Part shown: positions 32,314-39,111 of the stretch, piece by piece
How positions within the stretch are numbered: position 1 is the stretch's first letter
Layout of the letters: each line of letters starts with the position of its first letter
IMG/VR virus record: IMGVR_UViG_3300020595_000065
Coordinates: 1-44,812 of that record
Strand: one strand, 5' to 3'
Length of the DNA: 44,812 nt
From: a virus
Translations under genes and position numbers: made by a program
The notes under the pieces: model-generated
Database searches by the model: none
What the model saw: only the letters and a program-made list of their open reading frames with translations
Told to the model about the DNA's origin: nothing

Positions 32314-33003
32314 ATGAAAAATGTAGATGCAATAGAATTAGAGAATAAATTACATGATGTAGAGGATGAAATTACATCTTATGAAGAAGATCATACAACT
32401 GCTAAAGCATTAGCTAAATTTGTACAAGACGAAAAATTAACCGATGTTATTAAAAAAGAGCATAAAGAATTTTTATATTATCCAAACTATATTTATTCTT
32501 GTAACTCTATAGAGGTATTAGAAAGTTTTGAGAAAAATAAAATTGATTCTTATGCTAAGTTTTTAAGCGTTTATTTTGTTGAAAATTTAACACTAGATGA
32601 GGATATTCAAAAACAATTAGAGAGACGTTATTTTTATGTCGCTCAATTCATAACAGAGTGGCAAGAATGTATAACGGAAGCAATGGGTTTAGAATATTTA
32701 TTGGAAGAACAAAAAAATGCTTTTAATGTTCATCAAGCTGCGGATTATTACTTAAGTGATTTAAATGAAGAATATCCTGAAGCTTTTTTTGAAGAAGTAG
32801 AAAAGCATTCTGGCAATTACCCTTCTATCTTAAAAAGTGATCATCCTGATGCTTTTAAAAATAAAATAGTTGTTTTTTCTTATATGAATTCTGATGAAGA
32901 TATAGTTGTTAAGTACGTAGATCTGGAAGACTGCGAGCATGCCGGGGATGTTAGATTTAGTATTAATCATGCTATAGATTTTGAAAATTTAAATGAATAT
33001 TAG
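32314..33003 (+). CDS. Unknown acidic accessory protein
   Basis: 229 aa, strongly acidic (many DE pairs), helical in its first two thirds: LENKLHDVEDEITSYEEDHT, FYVAQFITEWQECITEAMGL. The C-terminal third has shorter strands (NKIVVFSYMNSDEDIVVKYV). No family recognised. It has its own promoter and leader and a good AAGGA site, and no partner in an operon. High negative charge is frequent among phage proteins that mimic DNA or inhibit host enzymes, but nothing in the sequence proves this. Confidence 0.6.
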   Translation: MKNVDAIELENKLHDVEDEITSYEEDHTTAKALAKFVQDEKLTDVIKKEHKEFLYYPNYIYSCNSIEVLESFEKNKIDSYAKFLSVYFVENLTLDEDIQKQLERRYFYVAQFITEWQECITEAMGLEYLLEEQKNAFNVHQAADYYLSDLNEEYPEAFFEEVEKHSGNYPSILKSDHPDAFKNKIVVFSYMNSDEDIVVKYVDLEDCEHAGDVRFSINHAIDFENLNEY

Positions 33004-33027
33004 ATTGGAAAGATTTGTTTGAAACCC

Positions 33028-33055
33028 TTGCAATAGATAAAAATATAGGTATAAT
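33028..33055 (+). promoter_or_regulatory. Promoter, TTGCAA-16-TATAAT
   Basis: TTGCAA (33028-33033), 16 bases, TATAAT (33050-33055), the best match of the set. It is followed by a 170-base leader without a clear ORF (only a 13-codon one at 33063, without ribosome site), ending in TATAAATATAAGGAGG before ATG 33235. Confidence 0.7.
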
Positions 33056-33234
33056 AAGTAGCATGAGACAATTAGGGTTCGTTATTAGATGTAGGGTATT
33101 TTAATTAGTTGATTAGCTAAAAGCGTTTTAATAATTATGAGGTTATTGCTTAAATATTGTTGCAAACTTTGGAAAGTAGTAGCTTAGTAATTGTTAGAAC
33201 GTTATTAGTTTTTATAAATATAAGGAGGCATAAA

Positions 33235-33324
33235 ATGGAAGATAAAAGTGTAGAGACAGAATGTTATCACGATTTTGGTGGCTTTGGTGTTGAGTGTATA
33301 AAGTGTGGTGAAGATGGGATATAA
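33235..33324 (+). CDS. Tiny Cys/His (zinc-knuckle-like) protein
   Basis: 29 aa, ATG 33235 with a near-perfect AAGGAGG seven bases upstream, stop TAA 33322-33324. Sequence contains ECYHDFGGFGVECIKCGED: C-x-H, then C-x2-C, a layout able to bind one zinc ion, similar to mini zinc ribbons in other phages. It overlaps the next gene by 11 bases and shares its promoter. The strong ribosome site is the main evidence that it is made. Confidence 0.6.
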   Translation: MEDKSVETECYHDFGGFGVECIKCGEDGI

Positions 33325-33745
33325 AAAAGAACTTCCGACACGTAAAGCATTAGATAAATTAATTACAGAAGGGCAAGGAACTATAAGTGTAGCAGTTGCT
33401 GGCATACTAGAGCAACCAGCTAGACGGTTACCTTGTAGGAAAAAATTACACAACGGTGAGCACGTAGAAATGGACATAATAAAAGTTGGCTTTTGTGCAT
33501 CTACACCTTTTTATAACTTGAAAACAAAAAAAACAAGTGTAAATCACTATAATTGTGTAGCGTACAATGAGAATGCAGAAAGTATTCTAAATGCTCCAGT
33601 TGGAGCGGCTGTATCGTTTAACAACGCAAGAGTGCATTTTATGAATTACAATAAAATAACAGTAGATGGTAGTTGCGTTCCTACAAAAACCTTTGAATTT
33701 GTGGTTCAAAATAATAGCAATTTATTAATAGATATAATGGAATGA
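33314..33745 (+). CDS. Putative OB-fold, SSB-like protein
   Basis: 143 aa from ATG 33314; a GTG at 33305 would add three residues. The order of strands resembles a single-strand DNA-binding OB fold: TISVAVAGILEQPARRLP near the start, VEMDIIKVGFCASTPF, then HYNCVAYNENAESILNAPVG and a final strand TKTFEFVVQ. 'YNCVAYNENAE' is like the conserved 'n.VafgklAE' strand of SSB proteins. No acidic tip is present. It would be a second ssDNA-binding candidate beside DUF669. Moderate confidence; no search was possible. Confidence 0.45.
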   Translation: MGYKKELPTRKALDKLITEGQGTISVAVAGILEQPARRLPCRKKLHNGEHVEMDIIKVGFCASTPFYNLKTKKTSVNHYNCVAYNENAESILNAPVGAAVSFNNARVHFMNYNKITVDGSCVPTKTFEFVVQNNSNLLIDIME

Positions 33746-34200
33746 TGACAAAATATATTACTTTTGAGATAGCAGAGTCTAACGTTAAAAAATCATTGAT
33801 AGATGTAGCGTTTCATGTTATAGCAAATAAAGAAAAATCAAAGCATATTAATATAAGAGAATCACAAATTTTAATTGCTGAATACTTTGAAAAAGAAGGT
33901 GTAGAAGCATTTAACAAAAAAAAGATAGAAACTGGATGCGAGGTGATAAAAAATATGGATCATTTTTACAAATTTGGGATGTTATATATTTTGTATGATC
34001 TTAATAATTTAACTACTACCGACGCCAGAAAATTAGTAATAGAAGTATGCAAATTACAATCTACACAATTTAGCAAGCAATTAGTACAATTTGCAACAGA
34101 TTCACATTTTATAAATAAAAGACAAAAATATCCCAAAATTACAAAGGCGTTGTGTTCATTAATGTATGACAAACCTGGTAGACCTAAAAAAAATAAGTAA
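33742..34200 (+). CDS. Unknown protein with AT-hook-like tail
   Basis: 152 aa, overlapping the previous gene by ATGA. Mostly helical: NVKKSLIDVAFHVIANKEKS, ESQILIAEYFEKEGVEAFNK, TDARKLVIEVCKLQSTQFSK. The C-terminus is basic, DKPGRPKKNK, with the GRP core of AT-hook DNA-binding peptides, which bind the minor groove of AT-rich DNA. It shares an mRNA with the zinc-knuckle and SSB-like proteins. A DNA-associated role is thus likely but not proven. Confidence 0.5.
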   Translation: MMTKYITFEIAESNVKKSLIDVAFHVIANKEKSKHINIRESQILIAEYFEKEGVEAFNKKKIETGCEVIKNMDHFYKFGMLYILYDLNNLTTTDARKLVIEVCKLQSTQFSKQLVQFATDSHFINKRQKYPKITKALCSLMYDKPGRPKKNK

Positions 34201-34208
34201 TTAATAAC

Positions 34209-34236
34209 TTGCTATAGATAAATAAAATGTTAGAAT
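34209..34236 (+). promoter_or_regulatory. Promoter, TTGCTA-16-TAGAAT, with no ORF behind it
   Basis: TTGCTA (34209-34214), 16 bases, TAGAAT (34231-34236). It has the same geometry as the other accessory promoters, but no coding region follows; the strong hairpin at 34291-34331 lies about 50 bases after the predicted start. Confidence 0.55.
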
Positions 34237-34242
34237 AGTATA

Positions 34243-34340
34243 CTTGAGGATTTGTACTACGGGGGGGTAACTACAAATTAGTCAACCCTCAATAAAGCGG
34301 GTTGCCTTCTTGCTGGGGGGCTCGCTTTATTTATTATTAG
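34243..34340 (+). ncRNA. Candidate small regulatory RNA
   Basis: Between the promoter 34209-34236 and the hairpin at 34291-34331 there is no ATG-led ORF. The 5' part can fold TTTGTA (34251-34256) with TACAAA (34272-34277), displaying a G7 loop (34261-34267). The 3' part has two exclusive options: CAACCC/GGGTTG (34283-34288 with 34299-34304), or the long terminator stem. About 95 bases in all. Promoter plus structured RNA plus terminator-like end suggests an sRNA gene. It might instead be an attenuated leader of the next gene. Confidence 0.45.
34291..34340 (+). terminator. Strong hairpin, probable terminator
   Basis: AATAAAGCG (34291-34299) pairs perfectly with CGCTTTATT (34323-34331), extended inward by four more pairs (three of them G-T). 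The sequence after it is U-rich (TTATTATTAG) rather than a pure U-run. It would end the candidate sRNA. Confidence 0.55.
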
Positions 34341-34476
34341 ATCTAGCACTACTGCTAAAAAAGCTTATTTCATAAAAATAGGGTTCAATTTAATAAACAT
34401 AAGTTCAATTGCTTCTTTAATAAATGGTATATATTGCGCTTTTTTTATTATTTAAAATAAATACAAGGATATAAAA

Positions 34477-35361
34477 ATGAATATACGAAAATTAAAAAAA
34501 GATAAAAAGGTTTGTTTCCAGTTGCATGAATATGTAAAAAATCCTGTGGCATTAGGACGTATATCAGAAGGAATTACACAAGAAGCATTGGCAAAAAGAA
34601 TGAATGTATCACAGGCCTATATTAGTAAATTAGAATCTAAAAATGTTGTTAGTGATAAAGCATTAAAAGAATTCTACAAAGTGTTAAATATGCCAAAAAA
34701 AACTAAAGATGTTGATCTTAAACTGTATAAACATGCAAAATACAGTCCGATTGTACATATGCCAAAAAATAATAATTTTATATTTTATTTTATATTTTCT
34801 TTATCAATGATTCTGTTGGGTTTAGCATTATCTTTAATGCCTCCTACTTTTACAAAAGCACACGCTGCAAGCGTAGAAGGTAACATTAGTAAATATAATA
34901 ATCAGATACGCTACAACTATAAAATTCAAGCATTCCATACAACAGTACAAGAAAAGCTCAACTCTAGATTTGGGATGTTTAGTATTAAGTATGTGCATAA
35001 AGCAGACAAAATGAGATATTATGCAAAGCTGCAAAAACACAGTAGTAGCATGTTAAAACTAGAACGTACGTTTAGTGCAGGCTATGCGATAACTAAGCAT
35101 TGCGATGCGTTTAGTGGCTTGCGTAAAGACATAGTAGGAAGTGCAATTTTAGCAATGGGCAAATGTGGCGTAGTGTATGATAATGTACAGTTATCGTCTT
35201 CGTACTTGTATACACATTTGCAGCAAATCATGAGTAATAAGTTCAAAATATTTATTACACAAAAAATCTTTATAAGTTACGAGTTTCAAAATTACAAAAC
35301 TGAACAAGAAAAATATAACTGGAATCTTCAGCAGCTAAATTTTGGCTACAAATTTGATTAA
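34477..35361 (+). CDS. Membrane-anchored XRE regulator with periplasmic domain
   Basis: 294 aa. Residues 27-60 form an XRE-type helix-turn-helix (ITQEALAKRMNVSQAYISKL at 33-52). A linker leads to one hydrophobic segment, FIFYFIFSLSMILLGLALSL (101-120), then PPTFTKAHAAS (122-132), in which AHA|AS resembles a signal-peptidase I site. The remaining about 160 residues are outside: FGMFSIKYVHKADKMRYYAK, AILAMGKCGVVYDNV, ending QLNFGYKFD, strand-rich. So a DNA-binding domain inside and a sensory or beta-barrel-like domain outside. ATG has AAGGA upstream; weak TTGCTT-15-TATATT lies at 34409-34435. Confidence 0.7.
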   Translation: MNIRKLKKDKKVCFQLHEYVKNPVALGRISEGITQEALAKRMNVSQAYISKLESKNVVSDKALKEFYKVLNMPKKTKDVDLKLYKHAKYSPIVHMPKNNNFIFYFIFSLSMILLGLALSLMPPTFTKAHAASVEGNISKYNNQIRYNYKIQAFHTTVQEKLNSRFGMFSIKYVHKADKMRYYAKLQKHSSSMLKLERTFSAGYAITKHCDAFSGLRKDIVGSAILAMGKCGVVYDNVQLSSSYLYTHLQQIMSNKFKIFITQKIFISYEFQNYKTEQEKYNWNLQQLNFGYKFD

Positions 35362-35382
35362 GTAATTTGGATGTAGTATAAT
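35354..35382 (+). promoter_or_regulatory. Possible promoter, TTGATT-17-TATAAT
   Basis: TTGATT (35354-35359), 17 bases, TATAAT (35377-35382), overlapping the end of the HTH gene. It would drive the fibre-like gene at 35449. A hairpin lies right after the predicted start. Confidence 0.45.
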
Positions 35383-35390
35383 GTTTAGAA

Positions 35391-35427
35391 GTTATCTATA
35401 TAGTATTTACAGATAACATTTTTCTTT
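35391..35427 (+). terminator. Hairpin with T-run: terminator or attenuator
   Basis: GTTATCT (35391-35397) pairs with AGATAAC (35411-35417), followed by ATTTTTCTTT. It has the form of a rho-independent terminator for the HTH gene. Because it lies after the predicted start from 35377-35382, it may also attenuate the fibre-like gene. Confidence 0.6.
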
Positions 35428-35448
35428 CATTATTACAAAAAAAATATC

Positions 35449-36045
35449 ATGTCAATTATTACTACAGATTATATCGCTGCTAATACTTTAACGAAAGACA
35501 CACTACTAGCCATCTTTCAAAACATAGCTAGCTATATAGATCAACAAGACGCTTTAGGCTCAAGCAGTGCAACTGCTGCATTAAATGGCTTAAGTTCTAC
35601 TTTGCAAGCTAGCATTACTGCTTTAGAACTGAGTACTGCAGCTAACTTAGCAGCTTCAGAGTTAAATGCTGCCACTAATTTAACTAATTCTCAAACTGCT
35701 GCTACTGCTGTAACTGATGCATTAACTGTTTCAGTAACTGCATTGGAAGCTTTAACAAGCACTTCTAATTCAGATTTAAATGATTGGGAAGAAATTGTTA
35801 CTTTCATTACAGCTACTCGTACGCAACTTGAAACAATTTTAGTTAATGATTTGGTTACAGGCGGCGTTACTAAAGCTTTATCAGCGGAGCAAGGTAAAGT
35901 TCTAAAAGGATTAATTGATGCATTAGCTGCACGCGTTACAATTGCGGAATCTAATGTAGTAAATTTAGATGCAGGTGTTGTTGATTTGAATGTTAAAATC
36001 ACAAGCATTGCAGCACAAACTGGCGTAATGTTTCCACTTATCTAA
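35449..36045 (+). CDS. Fibre-like coiled-coil protein
   Basis: 198 aa, Ala/Thr/Leu-rich with heptad-like helices (TLQASITALELSTAANLAAS; VSVTALEALTSTSNSDLNDW). Contains VTGGVTKALSAEQGKVLKGL (about 136-155), the 'GG..k.LSA.QG..L' motif of phage fibres, which usually precedes a trimeric coiled coil. Its end (VVDLNVKITSIAAQTGVMF) is short for a fibre. It lies far from the other fibre genes, under its own promoter. It could be an alternative fibre piece or fibre adaptor. Confidence 0.6.
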   Translation: MSIITTDYIAANTLTKDTLLAIFQNIASYIDQQDALGSSSATAALNGLSSTLQASITALELSTAANLAASELNAATNLTNSQTAATAVTDALTVSVTALEALTSTSNSDLNDWEEIVTFITATRTQLETILVNDLVTGGVTKALSAEQGKVLKGLIDALAARVTIAESNVVNLDAGVVDLNVKITSIAAQTGVMFPLI

Positions 36046-36205
36046 ATTAAATTTTTTTACAGATTCATATTATGCTAGTAATCCTATTTTACAAAATGCA
36101 GAAGTTAATATGACTATTCAAACTAGTACAGCTACATCAACATTAGAGCAAATTAATAGTACAGCTGAACGCGATGTAGTTTCTTCTAGTATCTGGGTAG
36201 CATAA
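36029..36205 (+). pseudogene. Possible fibre remnant or very small gene
   Basis: A frame shifted from the preceding gene is open for 58 codons up to TAA 36203-36205. It includes FTDSYYASNPILQNAEVNM, then TSTATSTLEQINSTAERDVV, and ends SSSIWVA. The composition (Thr, Ser, Asn) is that of the fibre proteins around it. The only ATG is at 36110 (31 codons) and has no ribosome site. It may be the displaced C-terminal part of a longer fibre gene. Confidence 0.35.
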
Positions 36206-36206
36206 T

Positions 36207-36566
36207 ATGCGTTTTAATTTTTCTTATAATCAATACGCTGGAGAAACCGTAGTAGTAAATTTTTCTATAGAGAATTTAGAAGAGGATATTGCAGCAACTT
36301 CTCCAGTTTATTTTATAGCTGCGACAATTATTATTAATAATAAAGAAATTAATGGCAATCATATATCACCTTCAGAAGTTGGAGTTAAAGATGTAAAAGG
36401 CATTTTGTCAAGCTTGTATAATTTTAAAATATTGCCATCACTGGGACTTTTATTGTCATCCGATGCTAAAGCGATTATAGATTTAAAATTTACACACAAA
36501 ACACATGCAAATTACGTTAAAATTAAAAGAATTATTATAAATTATAGCTCACAATATACTAATTAA
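36207..36566 (+). CDS. Unknown beta-rich protein
   Basis: 119 aa, starting one base after the previous frame's stop. Alternating strand-like residues (MRFNFSYNQYAGETVVVNFS; SPVYFIAATIIINNKEI; YVKIKRIIINYSSQY). No recognised family. Position after the fibre-like gene suggests a role with it. No ribosome site other than the overlapping context. Confidence 0.5.
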   Translation: MRFNFSYNQYAGETVVVNFSIENLEEDIAATSPVYFIAATIIINNKEINGNHISPSEVGVKDVKGILSSLYNFKILPSLGLLLSSDAKAIIDLKFTHKTHANYVKIKRIIINYSSQYTN

Positions 36567-36570
36567 ACAC

Positions 36571-36598
36571 TTGTAATACATAAAAATATAGTTATAAT
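36571..36598 (+). promoter_or_regulatory. Promoter, TTGTAA-16-TATAAT
   Basis: TTGTAA (36571-36576), 16 bases, TATAAT (36593-36598), followed by AACATAAG, TATAAA repeats and AAGGAATTAAAA before ATG 36645. Confidence 0.7.
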
Positions 36599-36644
36599 AA
36601 GTAACATAAGAAAATATAAATATAAACATAAGGAATTAAAAAAA

Positions 36645-37055
36645 ATGAATACAGAAATTAAAATAGATTACGACTTGGCAGCAGAGCCTTTTACATATGA
36701 TGCAGAAGCAGAATGTAATATGTTTGATATGTCTAAAACAGCTTTAGGTCAGGAGATGGCACGATTAGAAGAAGTAAGAAAAGAAAAAGAAGAGGAAAAG
36801 AAAGCCATAGCAGACAGTGAAAGATGGTTTAATGAACATGAATTAAGTAATATTTGTCATATTGCAACAATGCAGTACATAGAATATTCAAAAAAACCTA
36901 ATGAAGTTAGTACTGTAGTTTTAAAGGATATTTTTAATCTTTATGTTGATAGTTTAAAAGATAATCAAAAACCAACTTCAGATGATTTTATTACTTATAT
37001 TTATAATTTAAATGATGAAGATACAGCGGAAATTTATGAGGAGTCAGAATATTAA
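36645..37055 (+). CDS. Unknown acidic helical protein
   Basis: 136 aa, very acidic, with a charged coiled-coil-like centre (ARLEEVRKEKEEEKKAIADS, about 39-58), then NEHELSNICHIATMQYIEYS and an acidic end (NLNDEDTAEIYEESEY). Own promoter and a good AAGGA site. No family recognised. A short repeat array lies directly after it. Confidence 0.6.
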   Translation: MNTEIKIDYDLAAEPFTYDAEAECNMFDMSKTALGQEMARLEEVRKEKEEEKKAIADSERWFNEHELSNICHIATMQYIEYSKKPNEVSTVVLKDIFNLYVDSLKDNQKPTSDDFITYIYNLNDEDTAEIYEESEY

Positions 37056-37070
37056 AAAACTACTACCAAA

Positions 37071-37198
37071 CTGCTGAATAAGCAGCTTAGAAAATATAAT
37101 ACATATTATTAACAATTTACTACTGAACAAGTAGCTTAGAAAACATAATACATAATATTGACAATTTACTACTGAATAAGTAGCTATATAAATATAAG
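37071..37198. repeat. 49-bp tandem repeats with covarying hairpins
   Basis: Two full 49-bp units (37071-37119 and 37120-37168) and a partial third (from 37169). Each begins with a hairpin: CTGCT-gaata-AGCAG, CTACT-gaaca-AGTAG, CTACT-gaata-AGTAG. The G-C pair in unit 1 is replaced by an A-T pair in units 2 and 3 on both arms, so the stem is kept. TTGACA lies at 37158-37163. The array directly precedes the gene at 37210, with ATATAAG as ribosome-site region. Likely a regulatory array: operators or RNA hairpins. Confidence 0.6.
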
Positions 37199-37209
37199 AA
37201 ATTACAAAA

Positions 37210-37497
37210 ATGGATGCAGATGCTAAACTATTTAACAAAACAATCTCGCAAGCTTACAGAGAATTACAGCTTAAAAAAAGCAAAACGATTGTCTATATAA
37301 ATATATATGATCATGAGTTTGAAGATGAATACCAAATAAAAATGCAAAAAACTACAGCAGGAATTGGGATATTATGCAGATTAAATGGTCAATTATCTTA
37401 TCAAGCTCAAGCTAATTCTGCGGGCGGTTCAAGAGTATATGAAATTATAAACGATATCGCAGCTGGCAAAATAGCAAATGCAAAAGGCTGGATATAA
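37210..37497 (+). CDS. Unknown small protein, family A (intact copy)
   Basis: 95 aa. Pattern: LFNKTISQAYRELQLKKSKT, a strand TIVYINIY, QIKMQKTTAGIGILCRLNGQ, and a final helix IINDIAAGKIANAKGWI. A diverged paralogue with the same order of elements and a similar ending ('A..GW') lies at 38541-38816, but is interrupted by a stop. Function unknown. Downstream of the hairpin array, weak ribosome site. Confidence 0.6.
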   Translation: MDADAKLFNKTISQAYRELQLKKSKTIVYINIYDHEFEDEYQIKMQKTTAGIGILCRLNGQLSYQAQANSAGGSRVYEIINDIAAGKIANAKGWI

Positions 37498-37510
37498 GTA
37501 CAGTAATCAC

Positions 37511-37538
37511 TTGCAATACATAAAAATATAACTATAAT
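37511..37538 (+). promoter_or_regulatory. Promoter, TTGCAA-16-TATAAT
   Basis: TTGCAA (37511-37516), 16 bases, TATAAT (37533-37538). Followed by TTATATAAATATAAGGAAATAAA before ATG 37574. Confidence 0.72.
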
Positions 37539-37573
37539 AAGTTATATAAATTATATAAATATAAGGAAATAAA

Positions 37574-38233
37574 ATGAAAATATTCAAAACATCTAATAAA
37601 TTCAAACAAATGAGATTAGCAAAGTTTGAAAGTGCCAGACAAGCTATAGGGAAGATTGAAAAAAATACAGATACTTTTTGCTTGACGTTTGGTCAATTTA
37701 GCCTTATCGATGCGTTAGAAGCGATTTTAAAGCAAACAGGTAAAGCACATGTAGTAGTAAGCAGTTGGACGGCGGCACAAGCTCACTTAGCAAGAGCTAA
37801 AGAGATGATGGCTAGACTAGATGTAGAGAGTTTTAGGATGATAATTGACAGATCATTTAAAACAAGACAGCCAGACTATTACAAATTTTTATTAGAACAT
37901 TTTGGTGCTGAATGTATTAGACAGATAAATACACATGCTAAATTCATGGTTATACATAATGACAAGTGTAATATAGTTGTAAGAACATCTATGAATTTTA
38001 ATGAAAATCCAAGACTAGAAAATATAGAGATAAGTGAAAACAAAAACTTTACAGACTTTTTTCTTTCATTAACTGATGAAATTTTTAAGGAAGTACAGCA
38101 AAATGAAACTAAATCATCAGATCTAAAATTAATCGGTTTAAAGACTACATGCGAAGTAAAAGAGGTAGAGATGGGGAAAGTGGATTACAAAAATTTAAAT
38201 GAAGTGGAGGCAAGTTATGGGTATTCCAATTAA
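37574..38233 (+). CDS. PLD-family (HKD) protein
   Basis: 219 aa. One PLD motif: NTHAKFMVIHNDKCNIVVRT (about 118-137), with His and Lys at the right spacing (HAK) and a Asp later, then SMNFNENPR, the usual 'S.N....pr' strand after it. Earlier segment AHVVVSSWTAAQAHLA fits the strand and helix before the motif. A single HKD motif implies a dimeric enzyme. Phage members can cut DNA or phospholipid; which is not visible. It has its own promoter and AAGGA, and overlaps the next gene by 17 bases. Confidence 0.65.
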   Translation: MKIFKTSNKFKQMRLAKFESARQAIGKIEKNTDTFCLTFGQFSLIDALEAILKQTGKAHVVVSSWTAAQAHLARAKEMMARLDVESFRMIIDRSFKTRQPDYYKFLLEHFGAECIRQINTHAKFMVIHNDKCNIVVRTSMNFNENPRLENIEISENKNFTDFFLSLTDEIFKEVQQNETKSSDLKLIGLKTTCEVKEVEMGKVDYKNLNEVEASYGYSN

Positions 38234-38453
38234 TGAAGACTGGTTTTCAAGCGATGCAAGTTCAAAGATGCCAAAAAATGTAGAAAAAATTCTAAATGCA
38301 AATATAAAAATTTTTGATGCTGCTGTTGAAAAAATAACAAAAGAGGGCTGCGTAGTTAGAGATTCAAAAGGCAATGTATTAATACACCCATCTTTAGAAA
38401 TACAATTAAAAACCTCTAAAATTATCCTGGAAATATCTTTTAAATATCCATAG
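38217..38453 (+). CDS. Short protein resembling P27-family small terminase C-terminus
   Basis: 78 aa. ATG 38217 is chosen because GGAGG lies six bases upstream; an ATG at 38199 has none. The segment FDAAVEKITKEGCVVRDSKG then NVLIHPSLEIQLKTSKIILE matches the pattern 'a...l.keG.vv....G....hP......a...i..l' of the P27 small terminase group. It is only half the usual length, so it may be a remnant or serve another role. It overlaps the PLD gene. Confidence 0.45.
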   Translation: MGIPINEDWFSSDASSKMPKNVEKILNANIKIFDAAVEKITKEGCVVRDSKGNVLIHPSLEIQLKTSKIILEISFKYP

Positions 38454-38469
38454 TATATGCATTAAACAC

Positions 38470-38497
38470 TTGCATTAGATAAAAATAAGGTTATAAT
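38470..38497 (+). promoter_or_regulatory. Promoter, TTGCAT-16-TATAAT
   Basis: TTGCAT (38470-38475), 16 bases, TATAAT (38492-38497), then AGCATAAG, AAACATAAGGAATTAAAA before ATG 38541. Confidence 0.7.
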
Positions 38498-38540
38498 AGG
38501 TAGCATAAGAAATTAAACATAAACATAAGGAATTAAAAAA

Positions 38541-38816
38541 ATGCAAATATTCAATAAACAGCTAAAGGAAGTATACAATCAAGCATGCGAAGGCGTAGAA
38601 AAAACTAGCGTGAGTATACAAGTTTAAAATAAATGGAAAACTAATTATTATATATTAGAGCTGCAAAAAAATGATAGCGGTATATGCATTGTAATAAAAT
38701 ATAAAGGCAAAATATTAGATGCAACTACATATATAAAAAACGATAAAATGATTTTACATGTTTTGTTTAATAAAATCAAAGGCAGAGGAATAGCAGGGTA
38801 TTCGGGATGGCTATAA
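38541..38816 (+). pseudogene. Family A small protein, interrupted by in-frame TAA
   Basis: Reading from ATG 38541 gives IFNKQLKEVYNQACEGVEK and a strand, then TAA at 38625-38627 (codon 29). The same frame continues with NKWKTNYYILELQKNDSGI, KGKILDATTYIKNDKMI and ends IAGYSGWL at TAA 38814-38816. Both halves align in order with the 95-aa protein at 37210-37497. The ribosome site and promoter are intact. Only one nonsense codon breaks it and no frameshift is present. It may be a recent pseudogene or a stop codon that is sometimes read through. Confidence 0.65.
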
Positions 38817-38837
38817 CTTTACAAAAACAAGTATAAA

Positions 38838-39077
38838 ATGAAAAACAAAACATGTAGCATAATAAAAAATGAACTTAAACAGGTAGCTAAACTCCAGCGG
38901 GTTCGGGTAGCAGCATGTACAACAATCCCTTTTCTTATTTTTTGCAGCATCTTTGTTATTCCTGCCCTGTCTGTAAGCTTTAAACTATTTTTTGGGATTA
39001 TAGCGGGAGCATTAAGTATATTTATTGTTACGTTATTTATATTTGTAGTTGCAGAAGGAATTTATAAAGATTTATAA
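38838..39077 (+). CDS. Small two-helix membrane protein
   Basis: 79 aa. Basic N-terminus (IIKNELKQVAKLQRVRVAAC), then two hydrophobic segments (about 28-46: TTIPFLIFCSIFVIPALSV; about 50-72: LFFGIIAGALSIFIVTLFIF). No signal peptide cleavage site. Function unknown; superinfection exclusion or a holin-like role are possibilities for small phage membrane proteins. It has no promoter of its own and follows the interrupted gene by 22 bases. Confidence 0.5.
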   Translation: MKNKTCSIIKNELKQVAKLQRVRVAACTTIPFLIFCSIFVIPALSVSFKLFFGIIAGALSIFIVTLFIFVVAEGIYKDL

Positions 39078-39111
39078 GATAAATAAATAAATAAGCATAT
39101 TGAATAATTAC

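Noticed and set aside
33160-33187. Second TTGCAA in the long leader before 33235
   Set aside because: No -10-like hexamer at 15-18 bp downstream.
36052-36058. T7 run as a second frameshift site after the fibre-like gene
   Set aside because: The stop of the upstream frame (36043-36045) comes before the run, so ribosomes would not reach it in that frame.
37071-37198. CRISPR array
   Set aside because: Only 2.6 units, contiguous without unique spacers; it is a simple tandem repeat.
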